A DNA stretch of 64,000 nucleotides from Natronococcus sp. A-GB1 (GTDB taxonomy: Archaea > Halobacteriota > Halobacteria > Halobacteriales > Natrialbaceae): contig NZ_JARUKW010000004.1 of NCBI RefSeq assembly GCF_029688845.1, positions 124,001 to 188,000 on the forward strand, written 5' to 3'. Shown piece after piece: positions 7,701-15,504 of this stretch. Positions within the stretch are counted from its first letter, which is position 1. Each line of letters begins with the position of its first letter. The translations under genes were made by a program, and so were the position numbers. The notes beneath the pieces were generated by a model. That model was not told the origin of the DNA and made no database searches. It saw only the letters and a list, made by a program, of their open reading frames with translations.

Positions 7701-9787
7701 TGACGATGGTCACCCAGGAGACCGTCGGCGGCGACATGGAGATGGGCGGCGAGATGGACGCGACCCTCGAGACCCAGCTTGATCTCCGCGAACTCGCGAA
7801 CCAGCACGAACAGGAGTACGTCATCTTCGGCGCCGGGATCATCACCGACGAGATCGAGAACTCGATGGACGACAGCCTCGCGATCGTCGGTCCGCTGGCG
7901 CTACTGTTCGTCGTCGCCGCGCTGGCGGTCGCCTACCGCGACCCCCTCGACATCGCTCTGGGAGTCGTCGGGATCGGCGGCGTACTGATCTGGACGTTCG
8001 GCTTCATGGGCTGGGTGGGGATCGCGTTCAACCAGATGATGATCGCCGTTCCCGTGTTGTTGATCGGGCTCTCGATCGACTATGCGATCCACGTCTTCAT
8101 GCGCCATCGGGAGCAACGCGAGGCGGAAGGGAAGACGAGCACCGTCCGCGGGTCGATGGCGATCGCGCTGGCCGGCGTCGGCGTCGCGCTCGTCTGGGTG
8201 ACGGCGACGACGGCGATCGGCTTCCTCGCGAATCTCGTGAGTCCGATCGCTCCGATCCAGGAGTTCGGAATCGTCAGTGCGTTCGGAATTGTCGCCGCGC
8301 TGATCATATTCGGCGGCCTGATCCCGGCACTGAAAGTCGAGATCGACTCGCTGCTTGAATCCCGTGGCTGGAGCCGGCGCAAGCGCGCGTTCGGGACCCG
8401 CGAGGGCGGGTTCACGAGCGCGCTGACGCTCGGCTCGAGCGCGGCCCGGAAGATCCCGGTGATCGTCCTGATCGCGGCCCTTCTGCTCACGGCTGGCGGC
8501 GTCTACGGCGCGACCCAGGTCGACACCAGCTTCGAGGAGGAGGACTTCCTCGCGGAGAGTCCGCCCGGCTGGACCGAACACCTGCCGGGGTCGATGGCGC
8601 CCGGTGAGTACCAGGCCGCCGACGACCTCGAGTACATCAACGACAACTTCCAGCGCGAGGACACGGAGGCACAGATACTCGTCGAGGGCGGAATAACCGA
8701 CGACGGGACCTTACAGCAGCTCAACGAGACCCAGGACGAGGCGTCCCAGAGCGACGTCGTCTACACGCTGCCGAACGGCGAGGCGGACGTCCAGGGGCCG
8801 CTGTCCGTGATGGAAGACACTGCAGCCGAGAACGAGTCGTTCAACGAGTCGTTCCAGGCTGCCGATACGACCGGTGACGGCGTCCCCGACCGGGACGTCG
8901 AGGCGCTGTACGACGAGCTGTTCGAGGTCAACGAGGACGAAGCGAGCACGGTCATCCACCGGACCGCCGACGGTGAGTACGAGTCGGTTCGGCTGATCGT
9001 CGCGACCGACGGCGGCGCGAACGTCGGCGACGTCACCACCGAGCTGCGATCGATCGCCGGCGACCTCGACGCCGCCAGCACGGGCGACGAGCGCAACCTC
9101 GACGCAGGCGAGGGCGAACTCAACGCCTTCGCCACCGGCGACCCGATCGTCAACTACATCGTCGAACAGGACCTGCTCGAGACGGTCCTGCAAAGTCTGC
9201 TGATCACGCTCGTGGCCGTCTTCGCGTTCCTGACGGTCGCGTACAAGCTCACCGGCAACAGCGCGACCCTCGGGGCGGTGACCCTGCTTCCGGTCGCGTT
9301 CGCGGTCAGCTGGATCCTGGGGACGATGTACCTGTTCGGGATGCCGTTCAACGTGCTGACGGGGATGATCACCAGCCTCACGATCGGGCTCGGCGTGGCC
9401 TACAGCATCCACGTCAGCGCCCGGTACACGCTCGAGTTACAGCGCCAGGGCAACGTCTGGTCGGCGATGCACACAACAGTGACCGGAACCGGGGGCGCGT
9501 TGCTGGGCAGCGCCGCGACGACCGTCGGCGGCTTCGGCACCCTCGCCTTCGCGATCCTCCCGGCGCTTCGGCAGTTCGGAATCATCACGGGGATGACGAT
9601 CATCTACTCGTTCCTCGCGAGCGTGATCGTCCTGCCGACGCTGCTCGTGCTGTGGACGCGGTACTTCGGCCCGGACGTCTCGTTCGACCGCTCGAGGGCG
9701 GGAGCCGCGACGCCGGCCGCGAGCGACGGCGGGACCGAGATGGAAACGGACACCGTCTCTGAGAACGCAGGGGAGGACGAACCGTGA
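4790..9787 (+). CDS. RND/MMPL-type membrane protein with a giant acidic coiled-coil insertion
   Basis: 1665 residues. Seen: a first membrane helix at about residues 12-32; a roughly 800-residue Glu/Asp/Ala-rich heptad region (about 130-940) on the outer side; five membrane helices at about 1028-1184; another near 1219-1240; a second outer domain; and a final group of membrane helices at about 1462-1625. That is the two-times-six helix plan of RND/MMPL proteins, with sterol-sensing-type blocks such as GLSIDYAIHV and GLGVAYSIHV. Ordinary family members have short outer domains, so the insertion is exceptional; it holds repeats that include a 333-bp tandem unit. Family members move lipids or small molecules, or organise envelopes; the substrate here is unknown. 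It is preceded by a leader ORF with a Shine-Dalgarno element and shares GTGA with the next gene. Confidence 0.9.
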   Translation: MSLPYRLSELITSYSKIVIVALLLTTALVGAGMPMVDDDSSLDQFEGESEEAEALEEMDDNFAAEGDENTTSVQLIHRDEGGNVLTQESLITSLEFQQEIRDNESINATLADDDPITGVENILAMTAITNEEIDELEERGDELADREAELENRSNVLEEGIDDVTELQREYEEASADGDEAAADEIDAEIEAAIDGAVDEAELDADQADEYEEFAEDAREVETNRWMLERQAELPPEELPEYQELNEALEEVYTGATVGVLAEEFEQLEEDAAELEEEQQELESQAEALEQQEAELEAQTETLQSGLEEVIELEYQYELASAAGDDDEAAAAEAEIETVTQETIAEADLDDEQAAEYEAAVESAREEITVSEEDLAELAGGDAAELEAQQAELESQAEALEQQEAELEAQTETLQSGLEEVIELEYQYELASVAGDEAAAADAEAEIEATIDETVAEADLDDEQAAEYEAAVETAWEEIDADEMDAGADELQTNGAELEAQQAELEERGDELADREAKLEERVETLEDGLLEIAELRAELAATDDEAAAETIEDEIEATIAETIADADLNGQQVAEFEALAETDPDELESAEDDLEADDGLETLAVAAAGVLDAEFDQLEDDAAELEDDQEALEAEAAEFEDAAGDDVEEQLDPADAGLEPDEDELEAVFTAATAGVLEEEFAALEAQATELEEQQEALEAEAAGLEDAADADPDEFDPAEAGIGPDEDELEGVFTAATAGVLDDEIAELEAEAAELEDGGQELEEDGQELEQRESALDDRATTLEQGLDEVLELQREYEEASEAGDDETAAEIEAEIEATIEETATEAELDAEQTDQYTELAEQAREIESNRFAIEEMPDDPEESPEYQELEEALEGIYAGATMGVLEDEYEQLGDDAEALEEAWDEFEEDDETPSLDEQIEALEDLDDEEFEDLIGDVLDEDDDGNEGAALGFMPSDYEPGSTEADARMTMVTQETVGGDMEMGGEMDATLETQLDLRELANQHEQEYVIFGAGIITDEIENSMDDSLAIVGPLALLFVVAALAVAYRDPLDIALGVVGIGGVLIWTFGFMGWVGIAFNQMMIAVPVLLIGLSIDYAIHVFMRHREQREAEGKTSTVRGSMAIALAGVGVALVWVTATTAIGFLANLVSPIAPIQEFGIVSAFGIVAALIIFGGLIPALKVEIDSLLESRGWSRRKRAFGTREGGFTSALTLGSSAARKIPVIVLIAALLLTAGGVYGATQVDTSFEEEDFLAESPPGWTEHLPGSMAPGEYQAADDLEYINDNFQREDTEAQILVEGGITDDGTLQQLNETQDEASQSDVVYTLPNGEADVQGPLSVMEDTAAENESFNESFQAADTTGDGVPDRDVEALYDELFEVNEDEASTVIHRTADGEYESVRLIVATDGGANVGDVTTELRSIAGDLDAASTGDERNLDAGEGELNAFATGDPIVNYIVEQDLLETVLQSLLITLVAVFAFLTVAYKLTGNSATLGAVTLLPVAFAVSWILGTMYLFGMPFNVLTGMITSLTIGLGVAYSIHVSARYTLELQRQGNVWSAMHTTVTGTGGALLGSAATTVGGFGTLAFAILPALRQFGIITGMTIIYSFLASVIVLPTLLVLWTRYFGPDVSFDRSRAGAATPAASDGGTEMETDTVSENAGEDEP
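5630..6295 (+). repeat. 333-bp tandem repeat inside the RND coiled coil
   Basis: Two consecutive units (5630-5962 and 5963 to about 6295) match closely at DNA level. The first 120 or so bases differ at only a few positions, and a second near-identical block falls at 5821 and 6154, again 333 bases apart. It encodes an 111-residue acidic heptad unit. More diverged copies of the same protein pattern flank it at about 5185-5640, 6300-6700 and 7080-7540. Confidence 0.85.
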
Positions 9788-10548
9788 CCGACGACGAGAG
9801 CGAGGCCATCGACGCGTTCGAGCGACTCGGCCTCACGAGCTACGAGGCCAAGGTCTTCATCGCACTTCACCGGCTGGGGTCGGGAACCGCCCGCGACGTC
9901 GCGAGCGTCACCGACGTCCCTCGATCGCAGGTGTACAGCGTCGCCGAGAGTCTCGAGGATCGGGGGCTACTCGAGGTCCAGCAGTCGAGCCCGATTCGGT
10001 ATCGACCGGTCAGCATCGACGAGGCCGAAGAGACGCTTCGAAACCGCTTCGAGCGGGAACGCGATCGAGCCTTCGAGTTCGTCGACTCGGTCAAACAGGA
10101 GTCGACGACGGAGGAAACCCAGGAGGACATCTGGACGGTACGGAGCCGCGACCGAGTCGACGACCGCGTCGTCGACCTCCTGTCGCAGGCTGACGAGGAG
10201 ATCGTCTTCGGGACCCGCCTGACGGAACTCGTTACGTCCGAGATCGAACGGACCCTCGAGGAGCAAGCGACCAACGGCGTCTCGGTCACCGTCATTAGCA
10301 GAAACGAGACCGTCCGGGACCGCCTGGGTGCGATCGACGGCATTGTGACAGCCATTCCGCCGGCACACCGCGACGACGATCAGCGTTCGGGCCGAATCGT
10401 GATCGCCGATGAGGACAGTATCCTGTTGAGCGTCGTCGACGATGACAGGAGCGAGACGGCGATCTGGAGCGCGGGTTCGCTGTTCGCCTCCGTTCTTATT
10501 CAGCTCATCGAGGCGAGCACGGCGACGCCCGAGTCCGAAACGGCATAG
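9784..10548 (+). CDS. TrmB-family transcriptional regulator
   Basis: 254 residues starting at GTG, with the GTGA overlap onto the RND stop codon, so very likely co-translated with it. Seen: an N-terminal winged helix of TrmB type (GLTSYEAKVFIAL, then DVPRSQVYSVAESLEDRGLL) at residues 10-70, a short coiled segment, and a C-terminal alpha/beta domain from about residue 110 resembling the phospholipase-D-like effector domain of short TrmB proteins. Full-length sugar-binding TrmB proteins are longer; this one lacks the maltose-binding module. The obvious target is its own operon, by inference from position only. Confidence 0.88.
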   Translation: MTDDESEAIDAFERLGLTSYEAKVFIALHRLGSGTARDVASVTDVPRSQVYSVAESLEDRGLLEVQQSSPIRYRPVSIDEAEETLRNRFERERDRAFEFVDSVKQESTTEETQEDIWTVRSRDRVDDRVVDLLSQADEEIVFGTRLTELVTSEIERTLEEQATNGVSVTVISRNETVRDRLGAIDGIVTAIPPAHRDDDQRSGRIVIADEDSILLSVVDDDRSETAIWSAGSLFASVLIQLIEASTATPESETA

Positions 10549-10570
10549 CCGTCGCCGCGCCGCGCTCGAG

Positions 10571-11944
10571 TCAGTGTCCTTCGCGGCGCATCCGCCAGAG
10601 ATCGTCGAAATCGACGACCTCGATACCGTCCTCGCTATTGATGTGTTCCAGGAGATCCTCGTAGTCGGCTTCGCCCATCGTGTTCTCCAGATCGAAGGCG
10701 TGGAAGTTCAGGATCGTACACTGGCGGTGTTCGGCGGCGAGATCGACACACCGCATCGCAATCTCGAGGTCGTGGCCGATCGTTCGCGGAAGCACCAGCG
10801 GATCGAAGCCGTAGACGCCGGTGAGGTTGACGTCGCCGGCCTGGTTGAACCCGCCGGCGTAGTAGTAGTCCGACGCGACGTCAAGGACCGTCTGGTCGAA
10901 GCTGTTGTGCGGGTACGTGATGTAGTGGCCGCCCTGCAGGTCGTTGTCGACGGCCCACTGCTTGTCGCCCTGGAGGGACTCCCTGAGCTGGTCCTCCTCG
11001 AGGTCCTCGAGGAAGACGTGGCTCCCGTGGGCGATGATCTGATCGCCGGCCTCCTGGCGTTCCTGTAGCTGCTCGAGAGTCATGACGTCGTCCCGGGACC
11101 CCTGGGTCCACTGCCGAACCGCCGACTGGACCGCGTTGACGCCGTACTCGTCGTGGAGCGGACTCGCAGCATCGTAGAAGTCGGGCGTCCCGTCGTCCCA
11201 GCAGAGCACGACGTACCCGGTCTCGGGCCTGTCGTGAACCCGGAGATCGTCGACCCACACCTCGGCCTCGTCGGTGTTGTAGACGAGCAGCTGGATCCGT
11301 TCGACGGCGTCGCGCTCGAGCGGCGCCGATCCGTCCTCGAAGACGCCCGGGTTCGTCCGGAACCAGCCGACGTCGTCGGCGCCGTAGGAGACCGAACGGA
11401 GCTGGTGGTGGGTCGACCCGCCGGAAGCGTCCACGAGCCGGATATCGATCGCCACGTTCTCGGGGGTGGTCGTCCGCACGGCCAGTGAGAGATCGCGGTC
11501 GGTGAGGTCCGTCGATTCGATCTCCCGTTCGACGATGACGTCCTCGCCGTCCTCGGCGGAGAGTCGGAGGCTCTGTGACCCCTCGAACGCGACCTCCTCG
11601 TCGGGCTCGGCGGAGCCACGAACGACTTCCCACTCCTCGGCGTCCTCGAAGTCGTCGAACCCCTCCCCGGGCTGGCCGAACTCCTCGCGGCTGTCGTACT
11701 CGGTCTCGAGTGCGAGTTCGGGGGACTCGACCTCGTCTTCGTCCTCCTCCTCGGCTTCGGATTTGTCGTCGTCCTCGTCTTCAGTGTCGTCCTCCGGTGG
11801 ATCGTCGTCACCGTTCGTCGTCTCGTTCGTCCCATTGCCGTCGTCCTCGGACGTGTCGGAGTCGGAACAGCCGGCCAGGCCGGTGGCCATCGTCGCTCCG
11901 GACAGCGCGAGGAATCGTCGTCGAGTGTTCGGTCGGTCCACCAT
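10571..11944 (-). CDS. Polysaccharide-deacetylase-like lipoprotein
   Basis: 457 residues. Seen: a Tat signal (NTRRRFLALSG) with lipobox GLAGC at residues 21-25, an Asp/Glu-rich linker to about residue 75, a beta-sandwich-like central region (about 90-240), and a C-terminal NodB-type domain beginning at VVLCWDDG. NodB motifs are altered: the metal site would use the DD pair plus AHGSH, and the usual RxPxG segment reads YPHNSFD. It therefore may bind or cleave an acetylated cell-surface glycan, but catalysis is uncertain. The ATG at 11944 lies 33 bases from a strong TATA box; an in-frame ATG at 11968 would precede the predicted transcription start. Confidence 0.83.
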   Translation of the reverse strand: MVDRPNTRRRFLALSGATMATGLAGCSDSDTSEDDGNGTNETTNGDDDPPEDDTEDEDDDKSEAEEEDEDEVESPELALETEYDSREEFGQPGEGFDDFEDAEEWEVVRGSAEPDEEVAFEGSQSLRLSAEDGEDVIVEREIESTDLTDRDLSLAVRTTTPENVAIDIRLVDASGGSTHHQLRSVSYGADDVGWFRTNPGVFEDGSAPLERDAVERIQLLVYNTDEAEVWVDDLRVHDRPETGYVVLCWDDGTPDFYDAASPLHDEYGVNAVQSAVRQWTQGSRDDVMTLEQLQERQEAGDQIIAHGSHVFLEDLEEDQLRESLQGDKQWAVDNDLQGGHYITYPHNSFDQTVLDVASDYYYAGGFNQAGDVNLTGVYGFDPLVLPRTIGHDLEIAMRCVDLAAEHRQCTILNFHAFDLENTMGEADYEDLLEHINSEDGIEVVDFDDLWRMRREGH

Positions 11945-11972
11945 AATATAATTTGAATTGAACATCAACTAT

Positions 11973-11981
11973 CTTTATACT
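11973..11981 (-). promoter_or_regulatory. TATA box of the deacetylase lipoprotein gene
   Basis: On the minus strand this reads agtataaag, a near-consensus archaeal TATA box in an AT-rich pocket. Its distance to the ATG at 11944 fits a leaderless or nearly leaderless transcript. Confidence 0.65.
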
Positions 11982-12114
11982 TCTGTCTGACTTGCTGACG
12001 AATCCCTCCGACGAAGCGGTTCGGAGCCCATGGCCGGCTCGAGCCAGGGTCTCGATTCGCCCCTCCACACGAAAGCCCCGACCTCTTCCCGCCGCCGACG
12101 CTACGACAAGCGCT

Positions 12115-12507
12115 ATGATTGGCGCATTCACCGTCGGGAAGAAGGCCGTCACGTTCGGGTACAAACGCTTCGGCATCCCGGGAGCCGTCGCCTCCGGAGG
12201 GGTTGCCCTGGCGGGATACGTCGCCGTCCGTCGGGCGCTACAGTCGGCATCGGAGTCGGGCGACGTCGATTCGGCCATCGACGCGACGACGATCGAATCC
12301 GCCGTCGAGGACGACGGGATGGGCGCGGTTACCGATTCCGAGGTCCTCGAGGATGCGATCGACCGGGACGAACTCGAGTCGGACGTCGAGATGGACGACG
12401 TCCAGTCGTCGGTCGAGGACGAGGCCGACGCCGCCGAGGACGAACTCGACGACGTCGACGGCGAGGACGACACTGACGCAGCGGACGAAACGGACGAGAC
12501 CAGCTGA
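12115..12507 (+). CDS. Small protein with N-terminal membrane segment and acidic tail
   Basis: 130 residues, no family recognised. Seen: a basic N-terminus (GKKAVTFGYKRFG), one hydrophobic segment (AVASGGVALAGYVAV, about residues 24-40), then a strongly acidic Asp/Glu tail of about 85 residues. It is probably a single-pass membrane protein with the acidic region on one face. An upstream in-frame ATG-like start at 11992 would add 41 residues of low plausibility. It is convergent with the MaoC gene, with 6 bases between the stops. Confidence 0.7.
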   Translation: MIGAFTVGKKAVTFGYKRFGIPGAVASGGVALAGYVAVRRALQSASESGDVDSAIDATTIESAVEDDGMGAVTDSEVLEDAIDRDELESDVEMDDVQSSVEDEADAAEDELDDVDGEDDTDAADETDETS

Positions 12508-12513
12508 AACCCG

Positions 12514-12972
12514 CTACTTTACGAGCGTCAGCAACTCACAAGAGAGCGCGACCGCCCCGTCGTCGGTCACGAGGCGCGTCTCGTAGCGGGCGAGGCCGTT
12601 GCCCACGGGGTGGTCGCGGGGCTCTTTCTCGATCAGTTCGGACTCCGCGTGAACCGTCGTTCCCATCGTCACGGGCTCGGTAAACCGCAGCGAGTCGACG
12701 CCGTAGAACGCGACCGTCTCGGGTCGCTCGTGACGGTGTTGCCAGAGCAGCCCCGTCGTCACGGCAAACAGCAGGGCACCGTGAGCGATCGGCTCGCCGA
12801 ACGGCAGGTCGGCCGTGTAGCTCTCGCTCAGGTGCAGCGGGTTGAAGTCACCGCTGACCCCCGCGAACTCGCGCACGTCGGCCTCGGTGAGCGTCCGCGA
12901 GTGGGTGATCGTCTCGTCGCCGACCTCGAGATCCACGAACCTGACGGCCCCGTCGTCGTTCGCGTCGCCCAT
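12514..12972 (-). CDS. MaoC-like (R)-specific enoyl-CoA hydratase
   Basis: 152-residue hot-dog-fold hydratase. Seen: the hydratase-2 motif SGDFNPLH with catalytic Asp42 and His47, followed by the PIAHG turn. Such enzymes add water to trans-2-enoyl-CoA to give the (R)-3-hydroxyacyl-CoA. Its ATG follows directly after the stop codon of the upstream dehydrogenase/hydratase fusion (no spacing), which indicates one transcript and coupled translation. Pairing with an (S)-type fusion enzyme could allow epimerisation of 3-hydroxyacyl-CoA; that is inference. Confidence 0.9.
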   Translation of the reverse strand: MGDANDDGAVRFVDLEVGDETITHSRTLTEADVREFAGVSGDFNPLHLSESYTADLPFGEPIAHGALLFAVTTGLLWQHRHERPETVAFYGVDSLRFTEPVTMGTTVHAESELIEKEPRDHPVGNGLARYETRLVTDDGAVALSCELLTLVK

Positions 12973-14934
12973 CTACCGGCCCTCGAACTCCGGCTCGCGG
13001 TCCTCGGCGAACGCCGCGGTCCCCTCGCGGACGTCGTCGGTGCCGATGAGCAGGCCGAAACCCTGGCTTTCCATCGCCAGCGCCGCCTCGAGGCTGGCGT
13101 CCTCGCCTCGGTTCATCACCTTCTTCGCCACCTCGAGGCCAAGCGGCGGCCCCTCGCGCAGGTCGTCGACGAACGCCTCGACCGTCTCGTCGAACTCGTC
13201 GCGGTCGACCGCGCGGTTGGCGAGCCCCCAGTCGGCGGCTCGCTCGGCATCGATGTGGTTGCCCCGGAAGACCAGTTCCTTCGCGCGCGTCTCGCCGAGG
13301 ACGCGCATGAGTCGCTGTGTACCGCCACCGCCCGGAATGAGTCCAAGGCCGATCTCCGGTGCGCCGAACGACGACCGCTTCGTCGCGATCCGAAGGTCAC
13401 AGGCCAGCGCGAGCTCGAGGCCGGCGCCAAGGCAGTAGCCGTCGATCTTCGCCAGCACGGGCCGCGGAAACTCGTTGACCGTCTCGAAGGCGGGCGTCAC
13501 GTCCATCGCGTCGGTGGGCTCGAGTGATCCGAAGCCGCCGATGTCGGCACCTGCGCTGAAGGCCCGATCGCCGGTGCCCTCGATCGTCGCACACCGGAGC
13601 TCGTCGGTGTCGACCGTCGAGAAGAGGTCGTCGATCTCGCCCAGCAGATCCGCCGAGAGAGCGTTCATCCGCTCGGGACGATCGAGCTCCACCTGCAGGA
13701 CGCCGTCATCGATCCCGGCGTTCAGGTAGCGGTAGGAGTCGAGGTTGCTCGCGCCGCCGTCGCCGTACTCGTAAAAGCCCGCGCCGGCGTCCTCGCCGGT
13801 CTTCCCCGCCGCGACGAGCTCGCGCAGGTACGGGTGGGGTTCGAACCGATCGTCGCCGGTTTCCTCGTACTTCGCTTCGAGTTTCTCGAGCACCCTATCG
13901 AGACCGATCTTGTCCGCGCGACGGCAGATCCCCTCGGGGAAACCGAGGCCGAGGCGGACGCCGATGTCGATCGCCTCGGGGGTCGCGACGTCCTCGCCGA
14001 CGAGGTACGCCGCGCGGTTGATCATTCGGGCCTCGACCTGCAGCGTGTCGAACCCCTCCCCCTGGCCGGGTTCGTAGTCGGGACCGTCATCCGTCTCGTA
14101 GTCGTAGAACCCCTTTCCGGTCTTCTTCCCCAGCTCTTCGGCCTCGACCTTCTCGGCCATGATCGAGGGGACATCGTCGCCAGCCTCCTTGCGGACGTGG
14201 TAGCCGACGTCGATCCCCGTCAGGTCGGCGAGTTCGAACGGCCCCATCGGGTAGCCGCGCTCGTGGACCATCGTTGCGTCGGCCTGGCGAACGTCGGCGT
14301 CGCCCTCCGAAACCATCCAGGCGGCCTCGCCGATAAACGGGCCGACGATGGTGTTGACGACGAAGCCCCGCACGTCCTTGCGGACGTAGATCGGCGTCTT
14401 GTCGATCGACTCGACCCAGTCGTGGCCGGCCTCGGCCGCCTCGTCGCTCGTCTCCCGACCGTAGATGACCTCGACGAGGTCCATCTTCACCGGCGGGTTG
14501 AAGAAGTGCAGGCCGAGGACGCGCTCGGGGGTGTCGACCGCCTCTGCGAGGTCCGTGATCGGTAGACTCGAGGTGTTCGTCGCCAGCAGGGCGTCCTCGT
14601 CCGTGTAGCGCTCGAGGTCGGCGAAGATATCCTGTTTCAGCTCGAAGTTCTCCGGCGCGGCCTCGATCACGAGATCCGCGTCGGCGACAGCTGCCTCGAG
14701 GTCGGTCGTGATCTCGATTCGCGCGAGGATCGCGTCGGCGGGCTCGTCGAGGCGATCCTTCTCCTCGAGTTTCTCGAGGCTCCAGCGAATCGACTCGTAA
14801 CCGTCCTCGGCGTACTCGGGCTCGATATCCCGGAGGACGACGTCGTAGCCCGCCATCGCAGTTACCTCGGCGATTCCGTGGCCCATGTTCCCCGCGCCGA
14901 GGACCGCAACGCGGTCGATGGTGTCGTCTGACAT
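12973..14934 (-). CDS. 3-hydroxyacyl-CoA dehydrogenase / enoyl-CoA hydratase fusion
   Basis: 653-residue bifunctional fatty-acid oxidation enzyme. Seen: an N-terminal Rossmann motif GAGNMGHG at residues 14-21, the dehydrogenase catalytic His in LHFFNPP, two dehydrogenase C-terminal domains (about 185-385), then a crotonase domain from about residue 397 with Glu residues in GAGLELALACD and APEIGLGLIPGGGG. Both glutamates needed for hydration are present. Domain order (dehydrogenase first) is opposite to bacterial FadB/FadJ and is common in haloarchaea. The ATG at 14934 lies 28 bases from a gttaagc element at about 14959-14965, so the transcript is probably leaderless; an upstream in-frame ATG is disfavoured. 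Confidence 0.95.
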   Translation of the reverse strand: MSDDTIDRVAVLGAGNMGHGIAEVTAMAGYDVVLRDIEPEYAEDGYESIRWSLEKLEEKDRLDEPADAILARIEITTDLEAAVADADLVIEAAPENFELKQDIFADLERYTDEDALLATNTSSLPITDLAEAVDTPERVLGLHFFNPPVKMDLVEVIYGRETSDEAAEAGHDWVESIDKTPIYVRKDVRGFVVNTIVGPFIGEAAWMVSEGDADVRQADATMVHERGYPMGPFELADLTGIDVGYHVRKEAGDDVPSIMAEKVEAEELGKKTGKGFYDYETDDGPDYEPGQGEGFDTLQVEARMINRAAYLVGEDVATPEAIDIGVRLGLGFPEGICRRADKIGLDRVLEKLEAKYEETGDDRFEPHPYLRELVAAGKTGEDAGAGFYEYGDGGASNLDSYRYLNAGIDDGVLQVELDRPERMNALSADLLGEIDDLFSTVDTDELRCATIEGTGDRAFSAGADIGGFGSLEPTDAMDVTPAFETVNEFPRPVLAKIDGYCLGAGLELALACDLRIATKRSSFGAPEIGLGLIPGGGGTQRLMRVLGETRAKELVFRGNHIDAERAADWGLANRAVDRDEFDETVEAFVDDLREGPPLGLEVAKKVMNRGEDASLEAALAMESQGFGLLIGTDDVREGTAAFAEDREPEFEGR

Positions 14935-15051
14935 GGTTGTGTGGTCGGCCGGGACGGGCTTAACTCCACCGAACGAAGCTACCAATGTTAGCTATAGTGT
15001 GGTTTTGGTGTACGCCCAGTGCGAAAAGCTCCCGGATGCGTACAGTGGTAA

Positions 15052-15504
15052 CTACTCGGCGTCTCGTCGCCGATAGATCGTGTCCGCGACCCAGCTCATC
15101 ACCAGCTCGTCGTCCTCGTTGTACGTCTCGAGCCGGCTCGTCACGTACCCCCGATCCTCACGGCTCTCGGAGGGACGCTTCTCGAGCACCTCGGTTCGCA
15201 CCGAGAGCGTGTCGCCGGGTTTGACGGGCTGGTGCCAGCGCAGCTCCTCGACGCCTGGCGATCCCATCGCCGCCCGCTCCTCCTCGCCCTCGGGACCGTC
15301 GACGAGCAGCCGCATCGACATCGCGGCGGTGTGCCAGCCCGAGGCGACCAGCTCGCCGAACATGCTGTCGGCTGCGGCCTCCCTGTCGACGTGGAACGGC
15401 TGGGGATCGTACTGCTCGGCGAACTCGACGACCTCCTCCTCGGTCACCTCGTACTCGCCGAACTCGTGGGTCTCGCCGACCTCGACGTCTTCGAAGTACC
15501 GCAT
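15052..15504 (-). CDS. MaoC-family dehydratase
   Basis: 150-residue hot-dog-fold protein of the MaoC family. Seen: YDPQPFHVD (residues 32-40), which replaces the DxNPxH hydratase motif with DPQPFH as in many MaoC dehydratases of acyl-CoA metabolism, and a later ELRWHQPVKPGD segment typical of the family. Its start shares one base with the stop of the upstream kinase gene (TGATG). It therefore probably serves the same pathway as the kinase. The exact acyl-CoA substrate is unknown. Confidence 0.88.
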   Translation of the reverse strand: MRYFEDVEVGETHEFGEYEVTEEEVVEFAEQYDPQPFHVDREAAADSMFGELVASGWHTAAMSMRLLVDGPEGEEERAAMGSPGVEELRWHQPVKPGDTLSVRTEVLEKRPSESREDRGYVTSRLETYNEDDELVMSWVADTIYRRRDAE

